A DNA stretch of 64,000 bases from Clostridium sp. chh4-2 (GCF_002899675.1 NZ_PKUU01000026.1:1-64000); one strand, 5' to 3'. Positions 1 to 8,999 are shown, numbered from the stretch's first letter. Numbers and translations: made by a program. Notes: generated by a model from the letters alone, not told the origin.

Positions 1-116
1 TTTTCTTATTATTATTCCAAAGTATGTGAAAACTAAAGAACCGCCGTATACGAGACCCGTTCGTACGGTGGTGTGAGAGGTCGGCTACCCAAATAATGGG
101 TAGCCTCCTACTCGAT
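1..116 (+). mobile_element. Group II intron, 3' end only (domains V and VI)
   Basis: Positions 41-73 form a 34-nt-like domain V: CCGCCGTA pairs with TACGGTGG across a short distal stem, followed by the GTGTGAGAGG stretch typical of many bacterial group II introns. Positions 82-116 are domain VI: GGCTACCC pairs with GGGTAGCC, then CCTACTCGAT, where the A seven bases before the end is the expected branch point. The 3' boundary at 116 is set by comparison with the uninterrupted repeat at 56305, which matches from 117 onward. The rest of the intron, including any reverse transcriptase ORF, lies left of the window. Confidence 0.85.
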
Positions 117-332
117 GCCGCTGAGCAGCGAAGTCATCAAGAGTTCACTGCGAATGGCGCTGGCCTGCCTCGTTCTGTCCTTACGGGCCTTAGTAGCTCT
201 TAGGGGCGAATCCCGAATCCCATTTGGCTGCAGCTTCCTTCCCCGGCCCGGACAGCCCTTCCGACCTTTGTCTTCCGGCTCCGCCTCCCGATTCCGTGCG
301 TACCCTCCGCTATCCGCCCTCGTTAAACAACA
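117..332 (+). repeat. Giant paired-hairpin element, copy 1 (right part, split by intron)
   Basis: From 117 onward the sequence matches the end of hairpin 2 of the copies at 17241-17455 and 56305-56520: apical stem-loop (117-162, with GAAGTCATCAAGAGTTC), right arm (164-296) and tail ending CGTTAAACAACAATT. The left arm that should pair with 164-296 is not in the window because the intron separates it. The element ends only a few bases before the stop codon of the leftward AraC gene. The apparent 74-codon reading frame here is a product of the repeat and is not a gene. Confidence 0.85.
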
Positions 333-335
333 ATT

Positions 336-1550
336 CTAATGCACCCCAATGCTTTCTTTTCCGCGGTATTCTGAGGGGGTCATTCCCATATATTTCTTAA
401 AACATCTGCTGAAATAGTTTAAATCACTGAATCCCACATAACCCGACACATTTTGTATCGGCATTCTTGTAAAGGACAGCAGTTCTGCGGCCTTTTGAAT
501 CCTGGCTTCCGTAATGTAATTGGAGATGGATTTGCCCACCTCTTCGTTGAACAGTTTGGACAGATAAGAGGAACTCACTTTAATTCCATCTGCGATTTTT
601 CCCAATGTCAAAGGATCGGCCAGCCTCACATGAATATAGGTAATTGCCTTTCTGACTAACGGCGAATACTGGTCCAGCCGGTGCTTCTGGACGAAACGGC
701 AGTAGGCGCTTATCATCTGAAATTTAAATTCGTCCAATTCCTTCAGATTGTTGGAATTCTCAATCAGCATCGCGAAATTTGATGATATAATATCCAGATA
801 TACCGGGTGGATTCCGGCCAGTTCAGCACTTTTCCTCAGCATGGTATTCAGGGAAAAGCCCAGGTTTTTAGCAGTGCGGATGGGATCTTCCGTTCTGACG
901 ATGGAACGGCTGTACTGGGAAAAGAGACGGTAATATTTCAGCGCCAGATCCGAGTTTCCCTGGCGCACCTCCTGCAGCATCATCTTTTCCATGCGGTATC
1001 TTTGCTCTAAAAGTTCCATCATCGCTTCATCGTATCCCTCAGGAGACAGATTGGCAACTTCTCTATTGTGCTTTGCCTGGGGCTGGTAATGCTGATAGGG
1101 AATATTTTCTTCATAATGGGTGATCACTTTCATAGCTGTTCTGGCCGCTTCCAGCATGGTGGAATTGGTGGCAATCGGCATTCCCATATAATACTGATAA
1201 AGCGGGAGCAGCAGGGAGAGATTCAGATTGTTCTCCTGGAGAATCTGTTCACAATAAGAATTATCAGGCGTATTGAGCAGGTATGGGCCGATCAGGAATA
1301 ATTGGTTTGTTTCTTCCACCAGAAAAAAAGTGAAATTCAAGCCGATGAAATCCGTGATGTGATATAGGATGCGGGGCTGAAAGGATTCCGCCATGGTTTC
1401 CGTAATAAAAAACGGAAAATTCTGTTTCAGAAAATCCGGGATGTACTGCTTAATGTAAACTTCCATATCCTCCAGCCGGTTTTCACATACTGCGGCGGGA
1501 ACCTCCGTTAAGGCTTCGATAAACTGTTTTGAGATCAAAGCTGCTTCCAT
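336..1550 (-). CDS. AraC family transcriptional regulator
   Basis: 404 residues. The last ~100 residues (about 300-398) form a classic AraC/XylS double helix-turn-helix: a first helix pair around LTLGKIADGIKVSSSYLSKL and a second ending in VSGYVGFSDLNYFSRCFKK YMGMTPSEYR, the family signature. The N-terminal ~300 residues have no recognisable cupin and may be a sensor domain. The start is preceded by AAGGAAA about 12 bases upstream. The gene is divergent from the GPH transporter operon, so it probably controls that operon in response to a sugar or sugar derivative (inference). Activator or repressor mode cannot be read from sequence. Confidence 0.9.
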   Translation of the reverse strand: MEAALISKQFIEALTEVPAAVCENRLEDMEVYIKQYIPDFLKQNFPFFITETMAESFQPRILYHITDFIGLNFTFFLVEETNQLFLIGPYLLNTPDNSYCEQILQENNLNLSLLLPLYQYYMGMPIATNSTMLEAARTAMKVITHYEENIPYQHYQPQAKHNREVANLSPEGYDEAMMELLEQRYRMEKMMLQEVRQGNSDLALKYYRLFSQYSRSIVRTEDPIRTAKNLGFSLNTMLRKSAELAGIHPVYLDIISSNFAMLIENSNNLKELDEFKFQMISAYCRFVQKHRLDQYSPLVRKAITYIHVRLADPLTLGKIADGIKVSSSYLSKLFNEEVGKSISNYITEARIQKAAELLSFTRMPIQNVSGYVGFSDLNYFSRCFKKYMGMTPSEYRGKESIGVH

Positions 1551-1852
1551 AATGGGCTATTTTCCTTTCTGAACAGTAATAAATTATAAAAAATGCACAA
1601 AAATACTCTCTGAGATCTATTGAAATTGACTTTATCATATAATAAAATATTGCTAATTACAATTATATAATCCTAACGGTAAAAAGTCAATTTTGCTAAA
1701 ATAAAGATATCAATAAAGCCGGCGAAAAAATAAATTTGAAATAACCTTAAACAATCTTTTAAATTCAGTGTTGATTAGAAACTGCAACGTTCGGAAATGC
1801 CGTCACGAAGCATTCCGAAAAACATGCCGTAAAAGGCGAAAGAGAGGATAAT
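1551..1852. promoter_or_regulatory. Divergent control region between AraC gene and sugar operon
   Basis: On the minus strand a near-ideal promoter for the AraC gene is visible: TTGACT (complement of 1685-1690), 17-base spacer, TATAAT (complement of 1662-1667). A facing TTGACT lies on the plus strand at 1626-1631 but with a poor -10, so the rightward promoter is uncertain. The rightward leader contains a small hairpin (CGGAAATGC near 1792 with GCATTCCG near 1811) just before the transporter ribosome site AGAGAGGA. The region is AT-rich and holds no gene. Confidence 0.6.
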
Positions 1853-3298
1853 ATGGAAAACAATAAGGGAACAGCAAAACAATATAATAATGCTAAGATC
1901 TGGCAGATCGGGTTTTTCTCATTAAATAACTGTGCAACAAACATTGCCATGTTTTTAATGATGCAGTACTCCTATTTTACACAAAATGTGCTCGGTATGG
2001 CGGCAGCCATTATTGGAATCATAGCCACTAGCACCCGTATCTTTGATGCTGTCACAGATCCGATCGTAGGATTTTTAGTTGACAGAACCAATGGGAAATT
2101 TGGCAAGTTCAGACCGTATATGCTGGTCGGCAACGTGATTATCTGGGCCTGTTTGATCGTCATTTTCAATATTCCGGGCACTCTGGGCCTTACACAGAAA
2201 TACGTTTTAACCACTGTTTTCTATGTGTTATACATTGTTGGATATACCTGCCAGACCGTCGTTACAAAAGCAGGTCAGGCGGTTCTTACCAATAACCCGA
2301 AACAGAGACCGATTTTTGCAGGTTTCGACAGCGTGTTAACCCAGATGGCAAGCGCATTGGTTCCTATGCTGATCACCACCATTTTGGCTGAAAAATATTC
2401 CGTAGGCGAGTTTATCGGTGAAAACGGCAAAGGATTAGGCATGATCAATCCGGCTATGTGGAGAGAAGCGGTTCTTATCCTGGCTCTGATCTCCTTCATT
2501 TTCACCATCCTGGCGATGATCGGCATCAGCCAGAAAGACAGACCGGAATTCTTCGGCGTTGCAGGCTCACAGCCAAAGCTGAAATTCAGAGATTACACAG
2601 ATATCATTGCACATAACCGCCCGATTCAGATGCTGATCATCTCAGCGGCTACCGATAAATTGGGACAGCTTTTGATGAGCGGTACGATGACTTACTTGTT
2701 TGCCAACATGCTTCTCAATTCAAAACTTCAGGGCGTATTTTCCAGTATGTTAATCATTCCGCTGGTAGCAATCTCCATCGGAGGCGTGTTCGTATCCAGA
2801 AGATTCGGTCTGAAAAGAACCTTCCTGACAGGTACCTGGGGCTCCATGATCATGTTAATCATCATGTTCATCGTAAAACCCAATCCGGAAGCTCCGGCAA
2901 TCTTCTTAGGCCTGTTCCTGGTTCAGAAATGTCTCGCCAGTATGGGCAACTCAGGAATCATCCCGATGATCGCGGACTGTACCGATTATGAAAGCTACAG
3001 AAGCGGCCGTTTCGTGCCCGGCATGATGGGAACGCTGTTCTCCTTTATCGACAAGATGATTTCTTCCTTCTCCGCATTGATCCAGGGCTTCGCCTTAACC
3101 ATGGCAGGCGTAGGTAATGTGGTAATCAAGCCAAATGAGCCGGTTAACGATACATTTAACATGGCAATCATGGTCTGCTTCTGTATCGTGCCGATTCTGG
3201 GCCATCTGGCAACCATCATAGCTATGAGATGGTACCGCCTGGACAAGGAAAAAATGGCTGAGATCCAGACCGAACTGGCAGCCAGAAAAGCAGCTTAA
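1853..3298 (+). CDS. GPH family glycoside/sugar:cation symporter (MFS)
   Basis: 481 residues with about twelve hydrophobic segments. The glycoside-pentoside-hexuronide signature lies at residues 65-88, DAVTDPIVGFLVDRT followed by GKFGKFRP, which in characterised members (MelB, XylP, UidB) follows the second membrane helix. The protein should import a glycoside with Na+ or H+ across the cytoplasmic membrane. It is first in an operon with a HAD hydrolase (17 bases downstream) and a GH3 enzyme, so the substrate is probably an oligosaccharide or amino-sugar glycoside cleaved inside the cell (inference). Ribosome site AGAGAGGA precedes the ATG. The exact substrate cannot be read. Confidence 0.9.
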   Translation: MENNKGTAKQYNNAKIWQIGFFSLNNCATNIAMFLMMQYSYFTQNVLGMAAAIIGIIATSTRIFDAVTDPIVGFLVDRTNGKFGKFRPYMLVGNVIIWACLIVIFNIPGTLGLTQKYVLTTVFYVLYIVGYTCQTVVTKAGQAVLTNNPKQRPIFAGFDSVLTQMASALVPMLITTILAEKYSVGEFIGENGKGLGMINPAMWREAVLILALISFIFTILAMIGISQKDRPEFFGVAGSQPKLKFRDYTDIIAHNRPIQMLIISAATDKLGQLLMSGTMTYLFANMLLNSKLQGVFSSMLIIPLVAISIGGVFVSRRFGLKRTFLTGTWGSMIMLIIMFIVKPNPEAPAIFLGLFLVQKCLASMGNSGIIPMIADCTDYESYRSGRFVPGMMGTLFSFIDKMISSFSALIQGFALTMAGVGNVVIKPNEPVNDTFNMAIMVCFCIVPILGHLATIIAMRWYRLDKEKMAEIQTELAARKAA

Positions 3299-3315
3299 CT
3301 TAGAAAGGAGCGCTT

Positions 3316-4131
3316 ATGGAGAGAAAAAAGTATCTGGTTTGCGTGGATTCCGACGGATGTGCCATGGATACCATGAATGTTAAACATAAATTTTGCTTCG
3401 GCCCCGAGCTTTTAAACGTATGGGCTCTGGAACCGTGGAGAACGGAAGTCCTGAAAATATGGGACACGCTGAACTTATACTCCAAAACCAGGGGAATTAA
3501 CCGCTTCCTCGGTCTGGAGCTGGCGCTCAGCACATATGCCGACATGGGAATTTTGAAAGAGGATATCAGCGATCTGACAAAATGGGTGGAAGAGAGCGGC
3601 GAGCTTTCCAACCGCGCTTTGGAACAGAAGGCCAAAGAAACCGGAAGCCCTATATTATTCAAGGCCCTTAACTGGTCCGAGCGGGTAAATGATTCCATAT
3701 CCCGGCTGCCAAAAGACGACAAACCGTTTCCCGGCGTGAAAGAGGGGCTTAAAGCCATGAGCCGTCAGGCCGATATCGTGGTAGTGTCTTCCGCCAACCG
3801 GGAGGCCGTGGAAGCGGAGTGGACCCGCCACGGTCTGACCGCTTATCTGAAAGACGTGATGACTCAGGATATGGGCAGCAAAGCCCGTTGTATCGGACTG
3901 CAGCTGGAAGAAGGATATGAAACATCCCATGTATTGATGGCAGGAGACGCGCCCGGAGATTTAAAAGCGGCTGAGGCAAACGGGGTGTTCTTTTATCCCA
4001 TTCTTCCGGGAAAAGAGGAATTTTCCTGGACCCGCCTGAGAACGGAAGCATTTCCCCGCCTATTGGAAGGAACTTATAAAGGAGATTACCAGGAACAGCT
4101 GATTCGTGAATTTCAGGATCTATTAAAATAA
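3316..4131 (+). CDS. HAD superfamily hydrolase
   Basis: 271 residues. Motif I is VDSDG at residues 10-14 with the nucleophile Asp11 and Asp13. Motif II is the SSAN serine at 158-161. Motif IV is GDAPGD at 210-215. A long insertion between motif I and II (about residues 25-135) is a helical C1-type cap. HAD enzymes of this layout are mainly phosphatases; here a sugar phosphate or phosphorylated breakdown product of the imported glycoside is the likely substrate (inference from the operon). The start ATG has an AAAGGAG ribosome site. Gaps to both neighbours are 17 and 15 bases, supporting one transcript. Confidence 0.82.
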   Translation: MERKKYLVCVDSDGCAMDTMNVKHKFCFGPELLNVWALEPWRTEVLKIWDTLNLYSKTRGINRFLGLELALSTYADMGILKEDISDLTKWVEESGELSNRALEQKAKETGSPILFKALNWSERVNDSISRLPKDDKPFPGVKEGLKAMSRQADIVVVSSANREAVEAEWTRHGLTAYLKDVMTQDMGSKARCIGLQLEEGYETSHVLMAGDAPGDLKAAEANGVFFYPILPGKEEFSWTRLRTEAFPRLLEGTYKGDYQEQLIREFQDLLK

Positions 4132-4146
4132 AGGAGAGCGAAGATT

Positions 4147-5844
4147 ATGGTAAATTTGAGAGAGAAACCGTATTGTTTAACAGAAGAAGATATCAATTGG
4201 ATCGAAACCACCATTGCGGGAATGAGCGATGAAGAAAAAGTGGGCCAGCTGTTTGTCAATATGGTAACCAGCCGGAAACCGGAGGATTTAAAATACGTGG
4301 TGGATCATTATCATGTGGGGGCCATCCGCTATCACAACGACGCTCCGGAAGTGATCTACGAACAAAACCGGGTGCTTCAGGAAAATACGAAAATTCCCCT
4401 TTTAATCGCCTCCAACTGTGAAGCGGGAGGAAACGGCGGAGTGGCAGGCGGAACGGCCATCGCCACCGGAGCGGCCGTAGCCGCATCCAATGACCCGTCC
4501 ACAGCTTATGAATCCGCCAGAATCGGCGCGGCAGAGAGCGCGGCGGTGGGCTGCAACTGGAATTTCGCTCCCGTAGTGGATCTTCTGTACAACTGGAGAA
4601 ATACAATCGTACAGTGCCGGGCATTTAACAACGATCCTGACGATGTAATCGCCTATTCCAAAGAATTTTTCCGCGGAATAAAAACGCAGAATATGGCAAC
4701 CTGCTGTAAGCATTTCCCAGGAGACGGAACCGAGGAAAATGACCAGCATCTCATCATGGGCGTCAACGATATGACCTGCGAGGAATGGGACCAGACTTTT
4801 GGAAAAGTATATAAAACCCTGATCGATGAAGGCGTGATGACCATAATGGCAGGCCATATCGCCCTTCCCCAGTACAGCAAAAAGCTTTGCCCGGGAATGA
4901 AGGATGAAGAGATCCTTCCGGCAACTCTGTCTCCGGAACTGATAAACGGCTTATTAAAAGAACAGCTTGGATTTAACGGGTTAGTGGTCACCGATGCGTC
5001 CCATATGATCGGAATGTTCGCAGCCATGCCCAGAAGAGAGCAGCTGCCAAGGGCTATTGCCGCAGGATGCGATATGTTCCTGTTCTTCAACGATATGGAA
5101 GAAGATTTCGGATATATGATGGACGGCTATAAAAACGGAATCATTTCCAAAGAGCGCATGGAGGATGCCCTCCGCCGTATTTTGGGCATAAAGGCCAGCC
5201 TGAAACTGCATAAGCTTCAGAAAGAAGGAAGGCTGATTCCGGCGAAAGAAGGATTATCCGTAATCGGCTGTGAAGAACACAAAAAAATAGCGGCCCGGAT
5301 GGCAGACCGTTACATCACGCTTGTAAAAGACACAAAACATTATCTGCCCATCAGCCCCGAAAAACAAAAACGGATCAAGCTGGTATTCATCGGCGGAGAA
5401 GGAACCGTTGTGGCCGGAAAGTTAAAACCGGATGACAGCGAGGAAGTAAAAGCCCGTTTGATTAAAATACTGGAAGAAAAGGGCTTCGAAGTGGATGCGG
5501 GCAACCCGGAGATCAAGGGAAAGATGGAAGAAGTATCCGCAAAATACGATCTCTGCCTGGTGGTTCTCAATGTGGCAGGTTTTGCACAGTTTAACACCAT
5601 GCGGGTGAAATGGTCGCTTCCGATCACACAGCCGTGGTATGTATCACAGCTGCCAACCATTTTCCTGTCATTGAACTTTACCAATCATTTGATCGATGTG
5701 CCTATGGCAAAGACATATATCAATGCTTATGTAAATTCGGATGAGGCCATCAGCGCTGCTGTGGATAAGATGATGGGAAAATCCCCGTTCCATGGGCGTT
5801 TTAATGAAAATGTATTCTGTGGCAGGTGGGATACGCGGATTTAA
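4147..5844 (+). CDS. Glycoside hydrolase family 3 (beta-N-acetylhexosaminidase/beta-glucosidase type)
   Basis: 565 residues, no signal peptide, so cytoplasmic. The catalytic TIM barrel contains KHFPGDG at 188-194, followed by Asp199 and His201, which resemble the Asp-His acid/base dyad of NagZ-type enzymes. The nucleophile is Asp283 in VVTDASH. A C-terminal alpha/beta sandwich follows from about residue 380. Retention of the D-x-H pair favours a beta-N-acetylglucosaminidase or its phosphorylase relatives over plain beta-glucosidases, but specificity is not proven. It is last in the GPH transporter operon and would cleave the imported glycoside. Its last codon and stop lie inside the first unit of a 43-bp direct repeat. 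Confidence 0.85.
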   Translation: MVNLREKPYCLTEEDINWIETTIAGMSDEEKVGQLFVNMVTSRKPEDLKYVVDHYHVGAIRYHNDAPEVIYEQNRVLQENTKIPLLIASNCEAGGNGGVAGGTAIATGAAVAASNDPSTAYESARIGAAESAAVGCNWNFAPVVDLLYNWRNTIVQCRAFNNDPDDVIAYSKEFFRGIKTQNMATCCKHFPGDGTEENDQHLIMGVNDMTCEEWDQTFGKVYKTLIDEGVMTIMAGHIALPQYSKKLCPGMKDEEILPATLSPELINGLLKEQLGFNGLVVTDASHMIGMFAAMPRREQLPRAIAAGCDMFLFFNDMEEDFGYMMDGYKNGIISKERMEDALRRILGIKASLKLHKLQKEGRLIPAKEGLSVIGCEEHKKIAARMADRYITLVKDTKHYLPISPEKQKRIKLVFIGGEGTVVAGKLKPDDSEEVKARLIKILEEKGFEVDAGNPEIKGKMEEVSAKYDLCLVVLNVAGFAQFNTMRVKWSLPITQPWYVSQLPTIFLSLNFTNHLIDVPMAKTYINAYVNSDEAISAAVDKMMGKSPFHGRFNENVFCGRWDTRI

Positions 5845-6051
5845 AGTAAAGGGTGAAGGCATTTTCGAAAATGCTTTGAGGATTTAAAGTAAAGGGTGAA
5901 GGCATTTCTGAAAATGCCTTCAGGGTTGATGTAAAAAAATGAGGATGTACGTAAAAAAATATTAACCAGTCCAGCAAAAACCAGCAAGTAACAGGGAGCC
6001 GGAAATGGAGGCAGCCGCCAAAGCGCGGCCCATCCCCCATTCCCGGCTCCC
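5838..6051. repeat. Reduced paired-hairpin element derivative (linker repeats plus short hairpin)
   Basis: Two 43-bp direct repeats (5838-5880 and 5881-5923) each carry GATTTAAAGTAAAGGGTGAA and a small palindrome (GAAGGCATTT with AAAATGCCTTC in the second unit). The same paired units form the linker of the full elements at 16919-17004 and 55981-56069. After them comes TTAACCAGTCCAGC (5961), the motif that precedes hairpin 2 in the full elements, then a short hairpin 5994-6051 with GGGAGCCGGAAATGG pairing to CCATTCCCGGCTCCC. The element fills the gap between the convergent GH3 and MATE genes, and the hairpin may serve as a two-way terminator (inference). Confidence 0.75.
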
Positions 6052-6084
6052 TATTCTTCTCGTCCCTCCCAATCCTTGTGATTG

Positions 6085-7446
6085 CTAGTTAAATTCCATC
6101 TGAAACCGCCTCCGCAAATCCTTCATCACCCGAAGGTAAGCCGGAATCAGGAACAGGTCTGCTGCAATCCAGGCGATCGGATTGGAGTAGCAGGTGGCGA
6201 TATATCCGAACACAGGCACCAGACAGAAGCCTGCAAAGGAACGGGCAGCCATCTCGCAGACACCGGCCAAAATCGCCAGTTTGGGATAGCCCAGCCCTTG
6301 TATCATGAAACGGACAATATTTACAAGAGCCAGAGGGAAATAAAACAGGCTGTTGCCGAGGAGGAAAAGCCTTGTATTATGAAGAATTTCCGTTTCCTCT
6401 GCATTTACGAACAAAAGAGCCACCGTATCGCTGAACAGATAGAGCGCAGCGAAGCCGATAACCGAATAGACCGCTCCTAAGATAACGCAGGATTTCAGTC
6501 CCTGGCTGATGCGGTCGAGGCGTTTGGCTCCAACATTCTGGCCCCCGTAAGTTGCCATCGTGGACCCCATGGCGTCAAATGGACAGCAGAAGAACATGCT
6601 GATCTTGCTTCCTGCTGTGACAGATGCAACGGCCACTGATCCCAAGGAGTTGACAGCAGTCTGAAGGATTACGCTTCCGATTGCCGTGATGGAATATTGA
6701 AGTCCCATGGGGATTCCCATTCCGCACAGGATTTTCATGGAACCTGCGTCCGGTTTCCACTCATCCCCTTCCATTTTAAGAAGGGTGAATTTCTTTCTCA
6801 TGTATAAGAGGCAGAGGATTCCGGATACACCCTGAGCGATTACGGTGGCATAAGCCGCACCTGCAACCCCCATATGAAGGACAATGATGGTAAATAAGTC
6901 CAGCAAAATGTTGAGCACCGAGGAAATCAGCAGGAAAAACAGCGGTGTAGTGCTGTCTCCCAGTGAACGGATGATGCCGGAAAGCATATTGTAGAGATAA
7001 ATGGCCGGTATGCCCAGGAAAATGATAAATATGTAATCATAAGCTCCGTCGATGATATCGACAGGCGTTTTCATCCATACCAGGATTCTGTAACAGAACA
7101 GACATACAACCGTAGTCATGACAGCGGAGAAGATCAGCGCCAGCCATCCGCTGTTGGCCACAAAGCGGCGCAGGGCGGAGTAGTTCTTTTCACCGAATTT
7201 CTGTGCCACGGGAATGGAAAATCCGCTGCACACGCCGATACAAAAACCGATGATCATGAAGTTGACGGAGCCGGTTGACCCGACAGATGCCAATGCGCTC
7301 ACGCCCAGGTATTTGCCCACAATAATTGTGTCCATCATGTTGTAAAATTGCTGAAATAAAAGGCCGAACAGCATGGGGATCAGAAATCCCAGTATTAATT
7401 TCATTGGTGAACCTGAAGTCATGTCTTTTGTCGCTTGTTTTGACAT
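6085..7446 (-). CDS. MATE family efflux transporter
   Basis: 453 residues, about twelve membrane segments in two six-helix halves. The N-terminal stretch LGFLIPMLFGLLFQQFYNMMDTIIVGKYLG is typical of MATE (NorM/DinF-like) Na+ or H+ antiporters that export cationic drugs or metabolites. The second half begins near residue 230 (GMGIPMGLQYSITAIGSVILQ). Start ATG has an AGAGGACAAAACG ribosome region. The gene stands alone on the minus strand, convergent with the GH3 operon. Substrate unknown; many gut Clostridia carry numerous paralogues of this family, and a second one lies at 9994-11319. Confidence 0.9.
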   Translation of the reverse strand: MSKQATKDMTSGSPMKLILGFLIPMLFGLLFQQFYNMMDTIIVGKYLGVSALASVGSTGSVNFMIIGFCIGVCSGFSIPVAQKFGEKNYSALRRFVANSGWLALIFSAVMTTVVCLFCYRILVWMKTPVDIIDGAYDYIFIIFLGIPAIYLYNMLSGIIRSLGDSTTPLFFLLISSVLNILLDLFTIIVLHMGVAGAAYATVIAQGVSGILCLLYMRKKFTLLKMEGDEWKPDAGSMKILCGMGIPMGLQYSITAIGSVILQTAVNSLGSVAVASVTAGSKISMFFCCPFDAMGSTMATYGGQNVGAKRLDRISQGLKSCVILGAVYSVIGFAALYLFSDTVALLFVNAEETEILHNTRLFLLGNSLFYFPLALVNIVRFMIQGLGYPKLAILAGVCEMAARSFAGFCLVPVFGYIATCYSNPIAWIAADLFLIPAYLRVMKDLRRRFQMEFN

Positions 7447-7560
7447 CGTTTTGTCCTCTTTCTTCGTATGATTCTAAGAACATAATGTACACTGAATCCG
7501 TGATTTCTGCAAGAGGGATTTTTTAATAATGGGAGGATTATTTAATAAAAAAATTTAGTG

Positions 7561-7580
7561 AAGCCGTATGCGGCTTTTTA
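7561..7580 (+). terminator. Small intrinsic terminator-like hairpin
   Basis: AAGCCG and CGGCTT flank a TATG loop and are followed by a T run. It lies upstream of the acetyltransferase gene with no rightward gene before it, so it may end a leader transcript or be fortuitous. Confidence 0.4.
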
Positions 7581-7723
7581 TAAAAACGGTAAATTGGCTG
7601 AACGGTTGCAGTTGGCTTTCGTAATGAAAAATCCATTTATGTGAAAGCAGGTTAGATTATGATACAATATGAAAAAGCAGGTATTGATTGAATCAGAAAA
7701 TATTGAAAGGAAGAATTTGAAAC

Positions 7724-8206
7724 TTGGATATGGGGTATAGAATACGAGAGATGAAGGAAGAGGAATATCCGTTATTAAATGATTTTTTGTACGAAGCAAT
7801 TTATATTCCCGAGGGCGTAAATCCGCCTCCGAAATCTATAATAAATACGCCTGAACTGCAGGAATACGTTTTGAATTTTGGAAAGTCAAAGCACGATAAG
7901 GCTCTGGCCGCAGAGATAAAAGGAAAGATTGCAGGCGCTGTCTGGGTGCGGATCATGAATGATTACGGGCATATTGACGACGAAACGCCCTCCCTTGCCA
8001 TGTCTGTACATAAAGAATACAGAGGGATGGGAATCGGCACGGAGCTGTTAAAAGAACTGCTTTCAATTCTGAAATCCGGCGGATATAGAAAGGTTTCCCT
8101 GTCTGTTCAGAAGGCCAATTATGCGGTAAACATGTATAAAAAAGCCGGTTTTCGCGTTATAGACGAAAATGAGGAAGAATACATTATGGCGGCTTATCTT
8201 TCCTAA
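7724..8206 (+). CDS. GNAT family N-acetyltransferase
   Basis: 160 residues. The acetyl-CoA site is visible as SVHKEYRGMGIGTELLKELL (about residues 92-111), the R-G-x-G-I-G/A motif A of GNAT enzymes, followed by the beta5 segment YRKVSLSVQKAN and the usual motif B (AVNMYKKAGFRV). A TTG start at 7724 is chosen because the AGGAAG ribosome site at 7709-7714 is nine bases away; the ATG at 7730 is an alternative. The acceptor (small molecule, drug or protein N terminus) cannot be deduced. It is convergent with the DJ-1/PfpI gene. Confidence 0.85.
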   Translation: MDMGYRIREMKEEEYPLLNDFLYEAIYIPEGVNPPPKSIINTPELQEYVLNFGKSKHDKALAAEIKGKIAGAVWVRIMNDYGHIDDETPSLAMSVHKEYRGMGIGTELLKELLSILKSGGYRKVSLSVQKANYAVNMYKKAGFRVIDENEEEYIMAAYLS

Positions 8207-8291
8207 ATCACACAAGGCTGCCGCCCCAACTGTGGAAAATCTACAGCAGCCGGAGCGGCAGTCTGTCTGCTCAGGACGTGAAACTGAGCGA

Positions 8292-8882
8292 TTAATTTGA
8301 GTTGGAACCGGGATAGAACCCTGTTTTATGAAGCCGGTACCATTCTGCAATGTCAGCTTCCGGTTTTGTTTTCATAAAAATCAGGATTTCTTTGGCAAAT
8401 TCCAGAGCGGCGGAACCGTTAGCCGTGATGATGCCGGAATCGCAGACCGCCTGTTGTTCCAGAAAATATTGATCTCCTATGTAGTGGGGTGCCTGCGATT
8501 TCATGAACTCTAAAGTATTTCCCGTATGACGGATGGTGTTCAGATAACCGTTTTCGGCCATAAAATTAACCGCATTGCAGATTGCCCCCACAGGGATATG
8601 GTGTTTAACCGCGTATTCCACCACTGGGAGCACGCCGTTGTTTTTCTGTTCCATCCAGGCGTACCCGCCGCATAGGATGAGCAGGCTGAACTCATCGGGA
8701 AAATCCTCGACGGAATAGTCGGGGAGGACTTTAAACCCGCCCATGGAGAGTTTCGGAGCTTTGTCTAAGCTGATTGTTTTGACCGTATAGCCGCTTTCCT
8801 GCGAATTGAGTTCCGTACAGAGATACGAAGGTTCCCAATCTGCATAACCGTCAAAAATAAAAATTAGCGCTTCTTTTTTCAT
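8292..8882 (-). CDS. DJ-1/PfpI family protein (class I glutamine amidotransferase-like)
   Basis: 196 residues. The strand-turn-helix nucleophile elbow is GAICNA with Cys102, preceded by the ILCGGYAWME segment that positions an oxyanion hole. This family includes PfpI-type peptidases, deglycases/glyoxalases and catalytically silent stress proteins. Glu in the N-terminal DGYADWEPSY segment fits the acid residue that contacts the cysteine in DJ-1 relatives. Cytoplasmic, monocistronic. Specific activity cannot be assigned. Ribosome site AGGTGG lies upstream of the ATG. Confidence 0.8.
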   Translation of the reverse strand: MKKEALIFIFDGYADWEPSYLCTELNSQESGYTVKTISLDKAPKLSMGGFKVLPDYSVEDFPDEFSLLILCGGYAWMEQKNNGVLPVVEYAVKHHIPVGAICNAVNFMAENGYLNTIRHTGNTLEFMKSQAPHYIGDQYFLEQQAVCDSGIITANGSAALEFAKEILIFMKTKPEADIAEWYRLHKTGFYPGSNSN

Positions 8883-8900
8883 ATTTAATTTCCACCTTTC

Positions 8901-8964
8901 TGAACCGCTTACTATTCACAGCGCCGATGGCCTCTGCCGTCGCTGTGAATAGTAACTGAACAGT
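8901..8964. repeat. GTTACTGTTC-family palindrome, copy a
   Basis: TTACTATTCACAGCG (8909-8923) is the exact inverse of 8941-8955, with a GGCCTCTGCCGTC core shared with the copy at 47228. The right end reads ACTGAACAGT, the end motif of the copy at 27117. It lies between the leftward DJ-1 gene start and the end of the leftward WYL regulator. Confidence 0.6.
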
Positions 8965-8999
8965 CATCATTCTACAATAAAAAAGATGACAGCTGTATG

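Noticed and set aside
115..339. 74-codon frame at the left edge
   Set aside because: It lies within the hairpin repeat and begins in the group II intron; the same sequence elsewhere is non-coding.
4256..5211. Minus-strand frames opposite the GH3 gene
   Set aside because: They are shadow frames of a well-supported gene and show no family features.
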